From the NCBI GenBank assembly GCA_019116285.1, contig DXBX01000001.1, forward strand, positions 1-64,000: a stretch of DNA of 64,000 bases. Reading direction: 5' to 3'. Positions 46,003 through 57,225 of this stretch are shown piece by piece. Positions within the stretch are counted from its first letter, which is position 1. Each line of letters opens with the position of its first letter. This stretch comes from Candidatus Bacteroides merdigallinarum (GTDB lineage Bacteria > Bacteroidota > Bacteroidia > Bacteroidales > Bacteroidaceae). The notes under the pieces were generated by a model. It made no database searches. It saw only the letters and a program-made list of their open reading frames with translations, and was not told the origin of the DNA. Position numbers and translations under genes: made by a program.

Positions 46003-46113
46003 CTGATTGAAAGCCCTTCAAATGGCATCTGATTGCCGCCGATTCCACGATGACGAGCGGAATCACAGAAACTGTCATTTTGAAAGGGGAATATCCTTCC
46101 TAAAGCGATTATC

Positions 46114-46176
46114 AGCAAGCATAAGTCTGCACATCCCTGCATTTCGGGAATATTCAGCAGATTTATGCTTGCTTTT
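46114..46176 (+). terminator. terminator-like hairpin downstream of GH20 gene
   Basis: The arms 46114-46130 (AGCAAGCATAAGTCTGC) and 46157-46173 (GCAGATTTATGCTTGCT) pair with one mismatch, followed by a TTTTT run. It is about 200 nt past the GH20 stop. The gene-free stretch 45919-46327 holds this and the GCTCGG repeat. Confidence 0.6.
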
Positions 46177-46295
46177 TGTTCTGCCCTAACGCATTTTGGC
46201 TGCAATATTTCCCGCCGCACGCCCCTCCGTACGCAAATAAAGCCGGGAAAATGCAAGAGAGCCGGGCTGATGCCCCACATTCCCCAACTTTTTCT

Positions 46296-46303
46296 TACCT
46301 TTG
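46296..46303 (+). promoter_or_regulatory. TACCTTTG, -7 element of mnmG
   Basis: Perfect box 25 nt before the ATG at 46328. It overlaps the position of the alternative ATG at 46301, which argues for the later start. Confidence 0.6.
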
Positions 46304-46327
46304 CACGTACAAAATAGAATCGGACGA

Positions 46328-48202
<1,875 letters not shown>

Positions 48203-48211
48203 GCGCGGCTG

Positions 48212-48227
48212 CGTTCCACGTGAAACA
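48212..48227. promoter_or_regulatory. parS-like site CGTTCCACGTGAAACA
   Basis: It matches the bacterial parS consensus TGTTTCACGTGAAACA at 14 of 16 positions; the core 14-mer GTTCCACGTGAAAC is at 48213-48226. It lies in the 58-bp gap between mnmG and apt, not in a gene. parS sites bind ParB for chromosome segregation and cluster around the origin. parA and parB are not in this window. Confidence 0.7.
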
Positions 48228-48260
48228 AAAGATTGAATAAACCCTATAAAACGACTGAAT

Positions 48261-48785
48261 ATGAGCAAAGAAACACTTTTGAAAAGCATCCGCACGATAC
48301 CCGATTATCCAAAGCAAGGTATCTTGTTCTACGATGTGACAACCCTCTTCAAAGATCCTGTTGCCCTACACAATGCGGCCGATATCCTGTACGACATGTA
48401 TAAGGACAAAGGCATCACGAAGGTAGCCGGTATCGAATCACGCGGCTTCATCTTGGGAGCTATCCTGGCGGAACGGCTGGGGGCCGGATTCGTCATGGTC
48501 CGCAAGCCGGGGAAACTTCCTGCCGAGACGATTGAGATCAGCTACGAGAAGGAATACGGGAAAGACACCATCCAAATCCACAAAGATGCCATCGGCCCGG
48601 ACGACGTGGTACTGATGCACGATGACCTGCTGGCCACGGGAGGCACCATGCGTGCCGCCTGCGAGATGGTGCAAACCATGCACCCCCGGAAGGTGTACGT
48701 CAACTTCCTTATCGAACTGAAAGCCCTCCATGGACGCGAAGTATTCGACAAGGACGTTGAACTGGATACCGTACTGGCCCTCTAA
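48261..48785 (+). CDS. apt: adenine phosphoribosyltransferase
   Basis: A 174-residue cytoplasmic enzyme of usual length. FYDVTTLFKDP (about 24-34) and the PRPP-binding loop VLMHDDLLATGGTMRAA (about 117-133) are diagnostic. It makes AMP from adenine and phosphoribosyl pyrophosphate in purine salvage. It follows mnmG and the parS-like site on the same strand, with a GC-rich inverted repeat between it and uvrC. Confidence 0.96.
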   Translation: MSKETLLKSIRTIPDYPKQGILFYDVTTLFKDPVALHNAADILYDMYKDKGITKVAGIESRGFILGAILAERLGAGFVMVRKPGKLPAETIEISYEKEYGKDTIQIHKDAIGPDDVVLMHDDLLATGGTMRAACEMVQTMHPRKVYVNFLIELKALHGREVFDKDVELDTVLAL

Positions 48786-48793
48786 CTAAATTT

Positions 48794-48865
48794 GGCGCGG
48801 GTTATGCGGATGAAACGGATTGCTCACCACACTGAAACACCCATTCCATCGGCGTAATCCGTGCC
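48794..48865. repeat. imperfect GGCGCGG inverted repeat between apt and uvrC
   Basis: The left arm from 48794 (GGCGCGGGTTATGCGGATG) pairs imperfectly with the right arm ending at 48865 (CATCGGCGTAATCCGTGCC). It is a decayed member of the GGCGCGGAT hairpin family, sited where an apt terminator is expected. Confidence 0.6.
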
Positions 48866-48879
48866 TAAAACAAACCATC

Positions 48880-50775
48880 ATGGACGAACTGAAGACCAAC
48901 GATTATCTGCGGGGGATTGTACAGAATCTGCCGGAAAGTCCCGGAATCTATCAATACCTGAACGACGAAGGCACCATCATCTACGTCGGCAAGGCCAAAA
49001 ACTTGAAGCGGCGCGTGTCGTCGTACTTCAACCGCGAGCACGAGTCGGGCAAGACGCGCATCCTGGTCAGCAAGATTGTGGACATCCGCTACATCGTGGT
49101 GAAAACGGAAGAAGACGCCCTGCTACTGGAGAATAATCTCATCAAGAAATACAAGCCCAGGTATAATGTCCTGCTGAAAGACGACAAGACATACCCCTCC
49201 ATCTGCATACAGAACGAGTGGTTTCCCCGCGTGTTCCGCACCCGCAAGGTTGTCCGCAACGGCTCCACCTATTTCGGTCCCTACAGCCACGTGCCTACCA
49301 TGTACGCCCTGCTGGATCTCATCAAGCATCTGTTCCCCCTCCGCACCTGCCACCACAACCTCAGCCCGGAGAACATCCGCGCAGGCAAATACCAGGTCTG
49401 CCTGGAATACCATATCAAGAACTGTGCAGGACCTTGTGTCGGCAAGCAGACCCACGAGGAGTACATGCAGAATATCGCCCAAATCAAGGAAATCCTAAAG
49501 GGCAATACCCGTGAAATCGAGCAACAGCTCTACCGGCAGATGCAAGACCTGGCCGCCGAAATGAAGTTTGAGGAAGCACAAAAGGTTAAGGAGAAATACC
49601 TGCTGTTGGAAAACTATCGGTCGAAATCGGAAGTCGTCAGCCACGTCCTACACAACATCGACGTGTTCTCCATCGAGGAAGATGCCGATGAAAACGCGGC
49701 TTTTATCAACTACCTGCACATAACGAACGGAGCCATCAACCAGGCCTTCACCTTCGAATACAAGAAACGGCTGAACGAAAGCAAAGAAGACCTGTTGGCC
49801 ATGGGAATCGTCGAGATGCGCGAACGCTACAAGAGCCGTTCCCGCGAAATCATTGTTCCCTTTCCACTCGACATTGAGCTGAAAGACGTCGTTTTCACTA
49901 TACCGCAACGAGGCGACAAGAAGACCCTGCTCAATTTGTCTATCCTGAATGTAAAGCAGTATAAAGCCGACCGCCTCAAGCAAGCCGAAAAGCTGAACCC
50001 GGAACAGCGTGCCACCCGCCTTCTGAAGGAGATACAAGCTACACTCCACCTGGACCGCCTGCCTATCCGCATAGAATGCTTCGACAACTCCAACATACAA
50101 GGTGCAGACCCCGTGGCAGGTTGCGTGGTTTTCGTCAAGGGGAAACCGTCCAAGAAGGACTACCGCAAGTATAACATCAAGACGGTGGAAGGACCGGATG
50201 ACTACGCCTCGATGCAAGAAGTCGTCAGACGCCGTTATCAGCGCGCTGTAGAGGAGAACTCCCCATTGCCCGACCTCCTTATCACCGACGGTGGAAAAGG
50301 CCAAATGAGCGCTGTTAAAGAGGTCCTGGACGAGCTTCATCTGAACATCCCGATAGCCGGACTGGCCAAGGACGACCGACACCGCACCTCGGAACTTCTA
50401 TTCGGCTTTCCGCCCCAAGTCATCGGCATGAAGCAGACCAGTCCCCTCTTCCAATTACTGACGCGTATCCAGGACGAAGTACACCGCTACGCCATCAGTT
50501 TCCATCGCGAGAAGCGCAGCAAGCGACAGATTGCGTCCGAACTGGATGGCATCAAGGGTATCGGCCCCAAAGCAAAGCTGGCACTGCTGAAGGAATTCAA
50601 GAGCGTGAAGCGCATCCGCGAGGCTACCCACGAAGCCTTGGCCGCCGTGGTGGGTGAGGCCAAAGCCAAAGCCCTGGAAACCCATTTCGGTACAATTTCC
50701 GCCCCGGCTGCAACCGCCGCATCCAAAGAATTCGTAACTTTGCCCGCTGATCATCCTAACCAACAACCAAACTGA
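48880..50775 (+). CDS. uvrC: UvrABC excinuclease subunit C
   Basis: A 631-residue protein. The N-terminal GIY-YIG nuclease domain (GIYQYLN...[17 protein letters not shown], about 22-50) makes the 3' incision. A UVR motif ([20 protein letters not shown], about 226-245) binds UvrB, and an RNase H-like domain starting near [13 protein letters not shown] (about 395) makes the 5' incision. A helix-hairpin-helix ([13 protein letters not shown]) closes the protein. The ATG at 48880 begins the conserved [12 protein letters not shown]; an earlier one at 48820 lies in the inverted repeat. A -7 box for dtd lies inside its end. Confidence 0.96.
   Translation: MDELKTNDYLRGIVQNLPESPGIYQYLNDEGTIIYVGKAKNLKRRVSSYFNREHESGKTRILVSKIVDIRYIVVKTEEDALLLENNLIKKYKPRYNVLLKDDKTYPSICIQNEWFPRVFRTRKVVRNGSTYFGPYSHVPTMYALLDLIKHLFPLRTCHHNLSPENIRAGKYQVCLEYHIKNCAGPCVGKQTHEEYMQNIAQIKEILKGNTREIEQQLYRQMQDLAAEMKFEEAQKVKEKYLLLENYRSKSEVVSHVLHNIDVFSIEEDADENAAFINYLHITNGAINQAFTFEYKKRLNESKEDLLAMGIVEMRERYKSRSREIIVPFPLDIELKDVVFTIPQRGDKKTLLNLSILNVKQYKADRLKQAEKLNPEQRATRLLKEIQATLHLDRLPIRIECFDNSNIQGADPVAGCVVFVKGKPSKKDYRKYNIKTVEGPDDYASMQEVVRRRYQRAVEENSPLPDLLITDGGKGQMSAVKEVLDELHLNIPIAGLAKDDRHRTSELLFGFPPQVIGMKQTSPLFQLLTRIQDEVHRYAISFHREKRSKRQIASELDGIKGIGPKAKLALLKEFKSVKRIREATHEALAAVVGEAKAKALETHFGTISAPAATAASKEFVTLPADHPNQQPN
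50735..50742 (+). promoter_or_regulatory. TAACTTTG inside the uvrC end, possible promoter for dtd
   Basis: A TAnnTTTG box within the uvrC coding sequence, 34 nt before the dtd ATG. It may give dtd-mazG-deoC a separate promoter; chance occurrence cannot be excluded. Confidence 0.4.
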
Positions 50776-50776
50776 A

Positions 50777-51229
50777 ATGAGAATAGTCATACAACGCACC
50801 ACCCATGCCTCCGTCACCATCGGCGGACAGCAGAAATCGGCCATCGGCCCGGGCATGCTGATATTGGTCGGCATCGAGAACGCCGACGGCGCAGAGGACA
50901 TCGACTGGCTTTGCCGGAAAATCGTCAACCTGCGTATCTTCGACGATGAAAACGGCGTAATGAACCGATCCATCCTGGAGACCGGGGGAGACATCCTCGT
51001 AGTCAGCCAGTTCACCCTGCACGCCTCTACAAAGAAAGGCAACCGTCCATCGTACATCCACGCCGCACGGCCCGAAATATCCGTACCCCTCTACGAACAG
51101 TTCTGCACGGAACTTTCCTTGGCTTTAGGAAAACCCGTCCAGACAGGTGAATTCGGCGCAGACATGCAAGTGGAGCTACTGAACGACGGCCCCGTCACCA
51201 TCTGCATGGACACCAAAAACAAGGAATAA
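50777..51229 (+). CDS. dtd: D-aminoacyl-tRNA deacylase
   Basis: A 150-residue protein of usual length. [15 protein letters not shown] at the N-terminus, the cross-dimer active-site motif [10 protein letters not shown] (about 75-84) and the C-terminal [18 protein letters not shown] (about 125-142, with the conserved Gly-rich and Asn-Asp-Gly-Pro segments) identify Dtd. It frees tRNAs mischarged with D-amino acids or glycine. It starts 1 bp after uvrC and overlaps the next gene by one base, so it lies in an operon. Confidence 0.95.
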   Translation: MRIVIQRTTHASVTIGGQQKSAIGPGMLILVGIENADGAEDIDWLCRKIVNLRIFDDENGVMNRSILETGGDILVVSQFTLHASTKKGNRPSYIHAARPEISVPLYEQFCTELSLALGKPVQTGEFGADMQVELLNDGPVTICMDTKNKE

Positions 51230-51573
51230 TGACACTGGAAGAAGCACAACAACAAGTGGACGCCTGGATACGCACCTATGGCGTACGCTACTTCAGCGAA
51301 CTGACCAACATGGCCGTGCTGACCGAAGAAGTGGGCGAGTTGGCCCGCGTCATGGCCCGCCGCTACGGCGACCAATCGTTCAAGGCCGGCGAGAAAGACA
51401 ACTTGGAAGAAGAGCTGGCGGACGTACTGTGGGTCCTGCTCTGCATTGCCAACCAGACGGGCGTCAGCCTGACGGACGCCTTCGCAAAGACCTTGCAGAA
51501 GAAGACCGACCGCGACCGTACCCGACACATCAATAACCCCAAACTGAAAGGAGACAACCATGCCAACGAATGA
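51229..51573 (+). CDS. MazG-like nucleotide pyrophosphohydrolase
   Basis: A 114-residue protein of the all-alpha NTP pyrophosphatase superfamily. The metal-binding pattern is EEVGELARV (about residues 28-36) and EEELADVLWVL (about 63-73), matching the ExxE...ExxD arrangement. Such enzymes hydrolyse (d)NTPs to monophosphates and clean up abnormal nucleotides. It overlaps dtd by 1 bp (TAATG) and deoC by 14 bp, indicating translational coupling. Confidence 0.9.
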   Translation: MTLEEAQQQVDAWIRTYGVRYFSELTNMAVLTEEVGELARVMARRYGDQSFKAGEKDNLEEELADVLWVLLCIANQTGVSLTDAFAKTLQKKTDRDRTRHINNPKLKGDNHANE

Positions 51574-52462
51574 ACCTACCCAAAGCAAGTATGATGCCGC
51601 CCTCGGCAAGTACAACACCCGACTGGACGATAGCACCGTCGCCACAGAAGTGGCCGCACTCATCGCCCAGAAACGTGAAGGATACAACACGCCGGACGTG
51701 AAGAAGTTCCTCTTCAACTGCATCGACCTCACTACCCTGCGTTGCGAGGACAACGACGAAAGCGTGATGCGCTTCACGCAAAATGTCAACCGATTCGACG
51801 AAGAGTATCCTGACCTGAAGAACGTAGCCGCCATCTGTGTCTACCCGAACTTTGCAGAGATTGTACGCGACACACTGGAGGTAGAAGACGTACAGATTGC
51901 CTGCGTATCAGGCGGATTCCCCTCGTCGCAGACCTTCACAGAGGTCAAAATCGCGGAGACGGCCATGGCCCTGGCTGACGGCGCCACAGAGATTGACATT
52001 GTTATTCCGGTGGGCAAGTTCCTGGCCGGTGACTACGAGGCCATGTGCGATGAAATCGAGGAATTAAAGGAGACCTGCAAGACGCATCGTCTGAAGGTGA
52101 TTCTGGAGACGGGTGCACTGAAGACCGCAGAGAATGTGAAGAAGGCTTCCATCCTGGCCATGTATGCAGGCGCCGACTTCATCAAGACCAGCACGGGCAA
52201 GCAGCAGCCGGCCGCCACGCCGGAAGCCGCCTACGTGATGTGCCAGGCCATCAAGGAATATTACGAGCTGACCGGCCGCCGCGTGGGCTTCAAGCCGGCC
52301 GGAGGCTTGAACACCGTAGAAGACGCTCTCACCTACTACACCATCGTCCGCGAAGTGCTGGGCGAAGAATGGCTGAACAACTTCTACTTCCGCTTGGGCA
52401 CGAGCCGCCTCGCCAATCTGTTGCTGAGCGACATCCTGGGCCGGGAGACAAAGTTCTTCTGA
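51560..52462 (+). CDS. deoC: deoxyribose-phosphate aldolase
   Basis: A 300-residue cytoplasmic class I aldolase. The Schiff-base Lys lies in GADFIKTSTGKQ (about residue 207), with EIDIVIPVGKFL (about 138-149) and GFKPAGGLNT (about 250-259) also typical. It splits 2-deoxyribose 5-phosphate into acetaldehyde and glyceraldehyde 3-phosphate. At 300 residues it is longer than the 220-260 common form, mainly through an N-terminal extension. It overlaps the MazG-like gene by 14 bp, linking it to nucleotide turnover. A perfect hairpin follows its stop. Confidence 0.94.
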   Translation: MPTNEPTQSKYDAALGKYNTRLDDSTVATEVAALIAQKREGYNTPDVKKFLFNCIDLTTLRCEDNDESVMRFTQNVNRFDEEYPDLKNVAAICVYPNFAEIVRDTLEVEDVQIACVSGGFPSSQTFTEVKIAETAMALADGATEIDIVIPVGKFLAGDYEAMCDEIEELKETCKTHRLKVILETGALKTAENVKKASILAMYAGADFIKTSTGKQQPAATPEAAYVMCQAIKEYYELTGRRVGFKPAGGLNTVEDALTYYTIVREVLGEEWLNNFYFRLGTSRLANLLLSDILGRETKFF

Positions 52463-52483
52463 TTCGGCAAGGCCACACACAAA

Positions 52484-52547
52484 GGCGCGGATTTCGCAGA
52501 TTTCACGGAGCCAAGAGCAATCCGTGTCATCCCGCGAAATCCGCGCC
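52484..52547. terminator. GGCGCGGATTTCGC hairpin between deoC and polyprenyl synthase
   Basis: Perfect 14-bp arms at 52484-52497 and 52534-52547, followed by a T-rich tract. The two genes are convergent, so one hairpin can serve both; another member of the GGCGCGGAT family. Confidence 0.75.
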
Positions 52548-52578
52548 TCTTTTGTATGGAAATGTATTAAAAAGCCGT

Positions 52579-53553
52579 TTATTTCTCCCGCTCCACCACG
52601 TAATTGATATAGGCGGCAAGCGCGTCTTTCACCTCGTTGGCCGGCACAAAGGACAGCAGTTCCAGCGCCTTGTCCCGCTGGTCGTTCATCGTCCGGATGG
52701 CATATTCGATGCCCCCCTGTTGCTTGGCAAAGGCTATCAGCCGGCTGATTTCATCGGACGTGGCCTTGCCCGATTTTACCCGCAGGGCTATGTCGGAAGC
52801 TTCCCGGTCGTGCGTGGAATTGAGGGCATAGAGCACCGGCAGGGTCAGCTTGCCTTCCAGCATGTCGTTGCCCGTAGGCTTGCCCACACCCTTGTTCTCG
52901 TAGTAATCGAAGATATCGTCGCGGATCTGGAAGCAGAGGCCGATGTACTCGCCGAAACGACGCAGGAACTCGGTCTTCTCCGCATCGGCTTCCACGGAGA
53001 GGGCACCCGCCTTGGTGCAGGCGGCAAAGAGGGCAGCCGTCTTCTTGCGGATGACCTCGAAATAGACCTCCTCGGAGAATTGCTCGTTGCGGACATTGGA
53101 AAGCTGCAAGAGTTCCCCATCGGCCAACTCGCGGCCCAGGACAGAGATAAGGTCGATGATGCCGAGGTTGCGCGTCAGCCCGGCCTGAACCAACGCCGTA
53201 GCCAAAAGATAATCGCCGGTGAGCACTGCCACCTTATTATTATAGATAGCATTCACCGAGAGCTGACCACGGCGTTCCGTGCTCTCGTCCACCACATCGT
53301 CGTGGACCAGACTGGCCGTGTGCAGCAGTTCGAGTGAGGCAGCCGCATGGAGCGTGGCAGGTCGAACCCCGCCCAACAACTTGGCGGCCAGCAATACCAA
53401 CATCGGGCGCATCATCTTCCCCCTCTTCTGCCGGATGTGCGCAATGACATTTTGCAGCAAAAGATTGGAGCTGGAGAGAGACTCCTCGAACAGGCGGGTG
53501 AAGTCTTCCATCTCCCCGATAATCGGTGAAATAATTAAAGATGAACGGTCCAT
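52579..53553 (-). CDS. polyprenyl diphosphate synthase (octaprenyl-type)
   Basis: A 324-residue all-helical prenyltransferase. The first Asp-rich motif is LVHDDVVDEST (about 82-92) and the second IRDDIFDYYENKG (about 210-222). It condenses isopentenyl diphosphate units onto an allylic primer to make the side chain of menaquinone. The chain length cannot be read off; the residues before the first motif (LLHTASL) fit long-chain synthases. An ATG two codons upstream (53559) is possible; the one at 53553 is chosen because the promoter box lies very close. It is divergent from polA. Confidence 0.9.
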   Translation of the reverse strand: MDRSSLIISPIIGEMEDFTRLFEESLSSSNLLLQNVIAHIRQKRGKMMRPMLVLLAAKLLGGVRPATLHAAASLELLHTASLVHDDVVDESTERRGQLSVNAIYNNKVAVLTGDYLLATALVQAGLTRNLGIIDLISVLGRELADGELLQLSNVRNEQFSEEVYFEVIRKKTAALFAACTKAGALSVEADAEKTEFLRRFGEYIGLCFQIRDDIFDYYENKGVGKPTGNDMLEGKLTLPVLYALNSTHDREASDIALRVKSGKATSDEISRLIAFAKQQGGIEYAIRTMNDQRDKALELLSFVPANEVKDALAAYINYVVEREK

Positions 53554-53569
53554 ATACATAATTTGTGCA

Positions 53570-53577
53570 CAAAAGTA
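53570..53577 (-). promoter_or_regulatory. TACTTTTG, -7 element of the polyprenyl synthase gene
   Basis: The minus-strand box is 16 nt before the ATG at 53553, giving a very short leader. It shares the 86-bp gap with the polA promoter. Confidence 0.45.
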
Positions 53578-53639
53578 ATAATAAAAAGGCGAATACTGTA
53601 TTTTCTTTGTACTTTTACCACGAAAAAAAAGACTATTCT

Positions 53640-56441
53640 ATGAATTCTACCGACAAACTCTTCTTATTAGACGCCTACGCGCTGATTTACCGCGCCTATT
53701 ACGCGTTCATCAAGACCCCCCGCGTCAACTCCAAAGGCTTCAACACTTCGGCCGTCCTGGGCTTCGTCAACACCCTGGAGGAGGTGCTGAAGAAGGAGCA
53801 GCCCACCCACATCGGCGTGGCGTTCGACCCCGCGGGACCCACCTTCAGGCACGAGGCCTACACCGAATACAAGGCCCAGCGCGAGGAGACGCCCGAGACC
53901 ATCCGACTCTCCGTGCCCATCATCAAGGACATCATCCGGGCCTACCGCATCCCCATCCTCGAGGTGCCCGGCTACGAGGCCGACGACGTCATAGGCACCC
54001 TGGCCACGGAGGCCGGACGGAGAGGAATCGACACCTACATGATGACCCCCGACAAGGACTACGGCCAACTGGTGGGCGGCAGCGTCCGCATGTACCGGCC
54101 CAAGCACACCGGCGGCTTCGAGACCATGGGACCCGAAGAGGTGAAGGCCAAGTTTGGCATCGAGCGCACCGACCAGGTCATTGACATGCTGGGACTGATG
54201 GGCGACGCGGCCGACAACATCCCCGGCTGCCCCGGCGTCGGAGAGAAGACCGCCCAAAAGCTCATCGCACAGTTCGGGAGCATAGAGGCACTGCTGGAGC
54301 ATACGGACCAACTGAAAGGCGCCCTCCGCAAGAAGGTCGAGGACAACCGCGAGCAGATCACCTTCTCCAAGTTCCTCGCCACCATCAAGACCGACGTGCC
54401 CGTCGACCTGGACATGGAGGCCCTGGCCCGACGCGAGCCCGACGCCGAGGCCCTCCGGCAGATTTTCACCGAACTGGAGTTCCGCACACTGCTGGACCGT
54501 GTACTCGGACGGCCCTCCCCCACCCCGACGGCCGACGCCGGACCCCTCTTCGCGCAAGAGGCCCCCGTGCAAGGCGATTTGTTTGCGATAAATCCGCCCG
54601 GGGGGACAGCCGCGCCGGAAAATCCGATTCTCGACACCCTGGACACACGGCCCGTGGACTACCAACTGATTGATACTGAGGACAAGATACGCGAATTTGT
54701 TCAAAACATCCTGACAGCGGAAACCCTCGCGATAGACACCGAGACCACCGGCACCGAGCCGATGGAGGCCGAACTGGTCGGCGCCAGCTTCAGCAACGCC
54801 CCGGGGCGCGCCTGGTACGTCCCCTTCCCCGCCGACCGCGACGAAGCCCTGCGCCGCATCAGCCTGCTACGCCCGCTGTACGAGAACCCGCGCAGCCTGA
54901 AGGTCGGACAGAACATCAAGTACGACCTCATCATCCTCCGCAACTACGGCGTGCGCGTCGCCGGCCCCCTCTTCGACACCATGCTGGCGCACTATGTCAT
55001 CCAGCCCGAGCTGCGGCACAACATGGACTACCTCGCCGAAGTCTACCTGCACTACCGCACCATCCACATCGACCAGCTCATCGGACCCCGCGGCAAGGGA
55101 CAGAAGTCCATGCGCGACCTCCCCCCGGCGGACGTCTACCGCTACGCCTGCGAGGACGCCGACATCACCCTGCAGCTGAAGGCCGTGCTGGAAAAGGAGA
55201 TGGAGACCCACCGCGCCGCCCGCCTGTTCCACGACATAGAGATGCCCCTCGTCCCCGTCCTCGTCAACCTGGAGTGCAACGGCGTGCGCATCGACACCGA
55301 CGCCCTGCGCGAGACCTCCCGCCTCTTCACCGCCCGGCTCAACGACATCGAGCAGGACATCTACCGCCTCGCCGGACAGGTGTTCAACATCGCCTCCCCC
55401 CGCCAGGTGGGCGAAGTCCTCTTCGACCGACTGAAGATTGCCGACCGCCCCAAGAAGACCAAGACCGGCCAGTACGTCACCTCCGAAGAAGTCCTCGAAT
55501 CCCTCCGGCAGAAGCACCCCGTCGTCGGCCGCATCCTCGAGCACCGCGGCCTCAAGAAGCTGCTCGGCACCTACGTCGACGCCCTGCCCCAACTGATCAA
55601 CCCCCGCACGGGGCGCATACACACCTCCTTCAACCAGGCCGTCACCGCCACCGGGCGACTCAGCTCCAGCAACCCCAACCTGCAGAACATCCCCGTCCGC
55701 GACGACGACGGCAAGGAGATACGCAAGGCCTTCATCCCCGACGACGGCTGCCTCTTCTTCTCCGCCGACTACTCGCAGATCGAGCTCCGCATCATGGCCC
55801 ACCTCAGCGGCGACGAGCACATGATCGAAGCCTTCCGCAGCGGGCACGACATCCACGCCGCCACCGCCGCCAAAATCTACCACGTCAGTCTGGACGCCGT
55901 CACCCCCGACATGCGCCGCAAGGCCAAGACGGCCAACTTCGGCATCATCTACGGCATCTCCACCTTCGGCCTGGCCGAGCGCATGGGCGTGTCCCGCCAG
56001 GAGGCCAAGGAACTGATCGACGGCTACTTCGAGACGTACCCCAAGGTGAAGGCCTACATGGAGCAGAGCATCGAGACGGCCCGCGCCCGCGGCTACGTGG
56101 AGACCATCTACGGGCGCCGCCGCTTCCTGCCGGACATCACGTCGCGCAACGCCACCGTCCGCGGCTATGCCGAGCGCAACGCCATCAACGCCCCCATCCA
56201 GGGCAGCGCGGCGGACATCATCAAGGTCGCCATGGCCCGCATCGACCGCCGCTTTGCGGAGGAGGGGCTGAAGAGCAAGATGATCCTCCAGGTGCACGAC
56301 GAACTCAACTTCAGCGTCCTGCCCGACGAGCGCGACCGCGTCCAACGCATCGTGCTCGAAGAGATGGAGAACGCCTGCCCCATGCAAGTGCCCCTCCGCG
56401 CCGACTGCGGCTGGGGCAGCAACTGGCTCGAGGCGCATTGA
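53640..56441 (+). CDS. polA: DNA polymerase I
   Basis: A 933-residue polymerase. The 5'-3' exonuclease/flap domain (LFLLDAYALIYRAYYAF, about 7-23; GYEADDVIGTLATEA near 108) is followed by a 3'-5' proofreading domain with AIDTETTGTEP (about 363) and YACEDADITL (about 501), both acidic pairs present. The polymerase domain has SADYSQIELRIMAH (about 704), a RRKAKTANFGIIYGISTFGL helix O region and QVHDELNF (about 884). It fills gaps in repair and replaces RNA primers. The coding sequence is clearly richer in G+C at third positions than its neighbours. The start at 53640 matches family N-termini; an earlier ATG lies in the promoter region. Confidence 0.97.
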   Translation: MNSTDKLFLLDAYALIYRAYYAFIKTPRVNSKGFNTSAVLGFVNTLEEVLKKEQPTHIGVAFDPAGPTFRHEAYTEYKAQREETPETIRLSVPIIKDIIRAYRIPILEVPGYEADDVIGTLATEAGRRGIDTYMMTPDKDYGQLVGGSVRMYRPKHTGGFETMGPEEVKAKFGIERTDQVIDMLGLMGDAADNIPGCPGVGEKTAQKLIAQFGSIEALLEHTDQLKGALRKKVEDNREQITFSKFLATIKTDVPVDLDMEALARREPDAEALRQIFTELEFRTLLDRVLGRPSPTPTADAGPLFAQEAPVQGDLFAINPPGGTAAPENPILDTLDTRPVDYQLIDTEDKIREFVQNILTAETLAIDTETTGTEPMEAELVGASFSNAPGRAWYVPFPADRDEALRRISLLRPLYENPRSLKVGQNIKYDLIILRNYGVRVAGPLFDTMLAHYVIQPELRHNMDYLAEVYLHYRTIHIDQLIGPRGKGQKSMRDLPPADVYRYACEDADITLQLKAVLEKEMETHRAARLFHDIEMPLVPVLVNLECNGVRIDTDALRETSRLFTARLNDIEQDIYRLAGQVFNIASPRQVGEVLFDRLKIADRPKKTKTGQYVTSEEVLESLRQKHPVVGRILEHRGLKKLLGTYVDALPQLINPRTGRIHTSFNQAVTATGRLSSSNPNLQNIPVRDDDGKEIRKAFIPDDGCLFFSADYSQIELRIMAHLSGDEHMIEAFRSGHDIHAATAAKIYHVSLDAVTPDMRRKAKTANFGIIYGISTFGLAERMGVSRQEAKELIDGYFETYPKVKAYMEQSIETARARGYVETIYGRRRFLPDITSRNATVRGYAERNAINAPIQGSAADIIKVAMARIDRRFAEEGLKSKMILQVHDELNFSVLPDERDRVQRIVLEEMENACPMQVPLRADCGWGSNWLEAH

Positions 56442-56460
56442 TGTGCATATATAATATGAG

Positions 56461-56487
56461 AAAAGCCCGGCTTGTGCCGGGCTTTTT
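56461..56487 (+). terminator. Rho-independent terminator of polA
   Basis: AAAAGCCCGGC-TTGT-GCCGGGCTTTTT: an 11-bp stem with a 4-nt loop and a T-run, 20 nt past the polA stop. The A-tract on the left allows it to act on the other strand as well. Confidence 0.92.
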
Positions 56488-56543
56488 CTTATAAAACATG
56501 AAACATTTCACGCAAATAGCGGAAAAGGAAACCAAACATTCAC

Positions 56544-56551
56544 TACCTTTG
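56544..56551 (+). promoter_or_regulatory. TACCTTTG, -7 element of the kinase-like gene
   Basis: Perfect box 21 nt before the ATG at 56573, right after the polA terminator. Confidence 0.55.
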
Positions 56552-56572
56552 CCTCATTCAAAAGCCAAAACA

Positions 56573-57207
56573 ATGGAATACATCAACGAATTTCATAAAG
56601 AATGGATAGAGCGTACACGCCGGTCGATAGCCTCCTGGAGCAAGCAGCCCGCATCGTTAGAAGAGAAAAAGAAACAGCAGGAACGGCTGAACCGCCAGAA
56701 GGCTATAAGAGAGGGCAGACAGAAAGGCTTATAGCATTCGCCAGTGACAATCATCTGTGGGTCTCCCCGGCAGAGATGCACTTGGAATTTCTCAGCAAAG
56801 GCGGAGAAAACGAAGTCTATACGGGCAATGAAGATGACATTGTTGTCAAGCTGAACAACTTCGAGTATGCCGGCGATGACCTGGAAAACTTCTTTATCCG
56901 GATAGCTGCCCATAACAGGTTCTTTGCCAACGTCCCCTACCGAATGACAGGCTTCGCCTATAACAGCCGGCAGGAATTCTGCGCGGTTCTCACCCAGCCC
57001 TATATCAAGGCAGAGCGCGAAGCCACCGAAGACGAGATAGCCGCCCATATGCAAGCCCTCGGCTTTAAGATGGACTACTATGACGAATTCCACAACGGGG
57101 AATACAAGGTGTTTGACGCGGCTCCCAACAATGTGCTCTACGGAATTGACGGGAACCTGTACTTCATAGACACACAAATCCGGAAATTACAAAGGATACA
57201 TTACTAG
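56573..57207 (+). pseudogene. putative polyvalent protein kinase-like gene, frameshifted
   Basis: Two frames seem to form one gene. 56573-56734 encodes MEYINEFHKEWIERTRRSIA... to RQKAIREGRQKGL then stop. The following part, RLIAFASDNHLWVSPAEMHL, continues in another frame to 57207. The second part has GGENEVYT (about residues 66-73 of that frame), VLTQPYIKAEREAT and a kinase-like FDAAPNN...LYFIDTQI end, resembling the putative polyvalent protein kinases of Bacteroides mobile DNA. A 1-nt deletion near 56700-56730 would explain the break; a -1 programmed frameshift or assembly error is also possible. The second frame alone has an ATG at 56602, but its first 40 residues look out of frame. Function unknown. 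Confidence 0.6.
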
Positions 57208-57225
57208 ACCGGCCTGCACAACAAA

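Noticed and set aside
54867-56438. A 523-codon minus-strand open frame opposite polA
   Set aside because: High G+C removes stop codons on the complement. The frame is almost all Val, Asp, Ala, Gly and His with no domain, and polA on the plus strand is complete.
56602-57207. Independent 201-residue protein starting at 56602
   Set aside because: Its first 40 residues do not look like the family, while the overlapping frame from 56573 does. A frameshift explains both better, though it is not proven.
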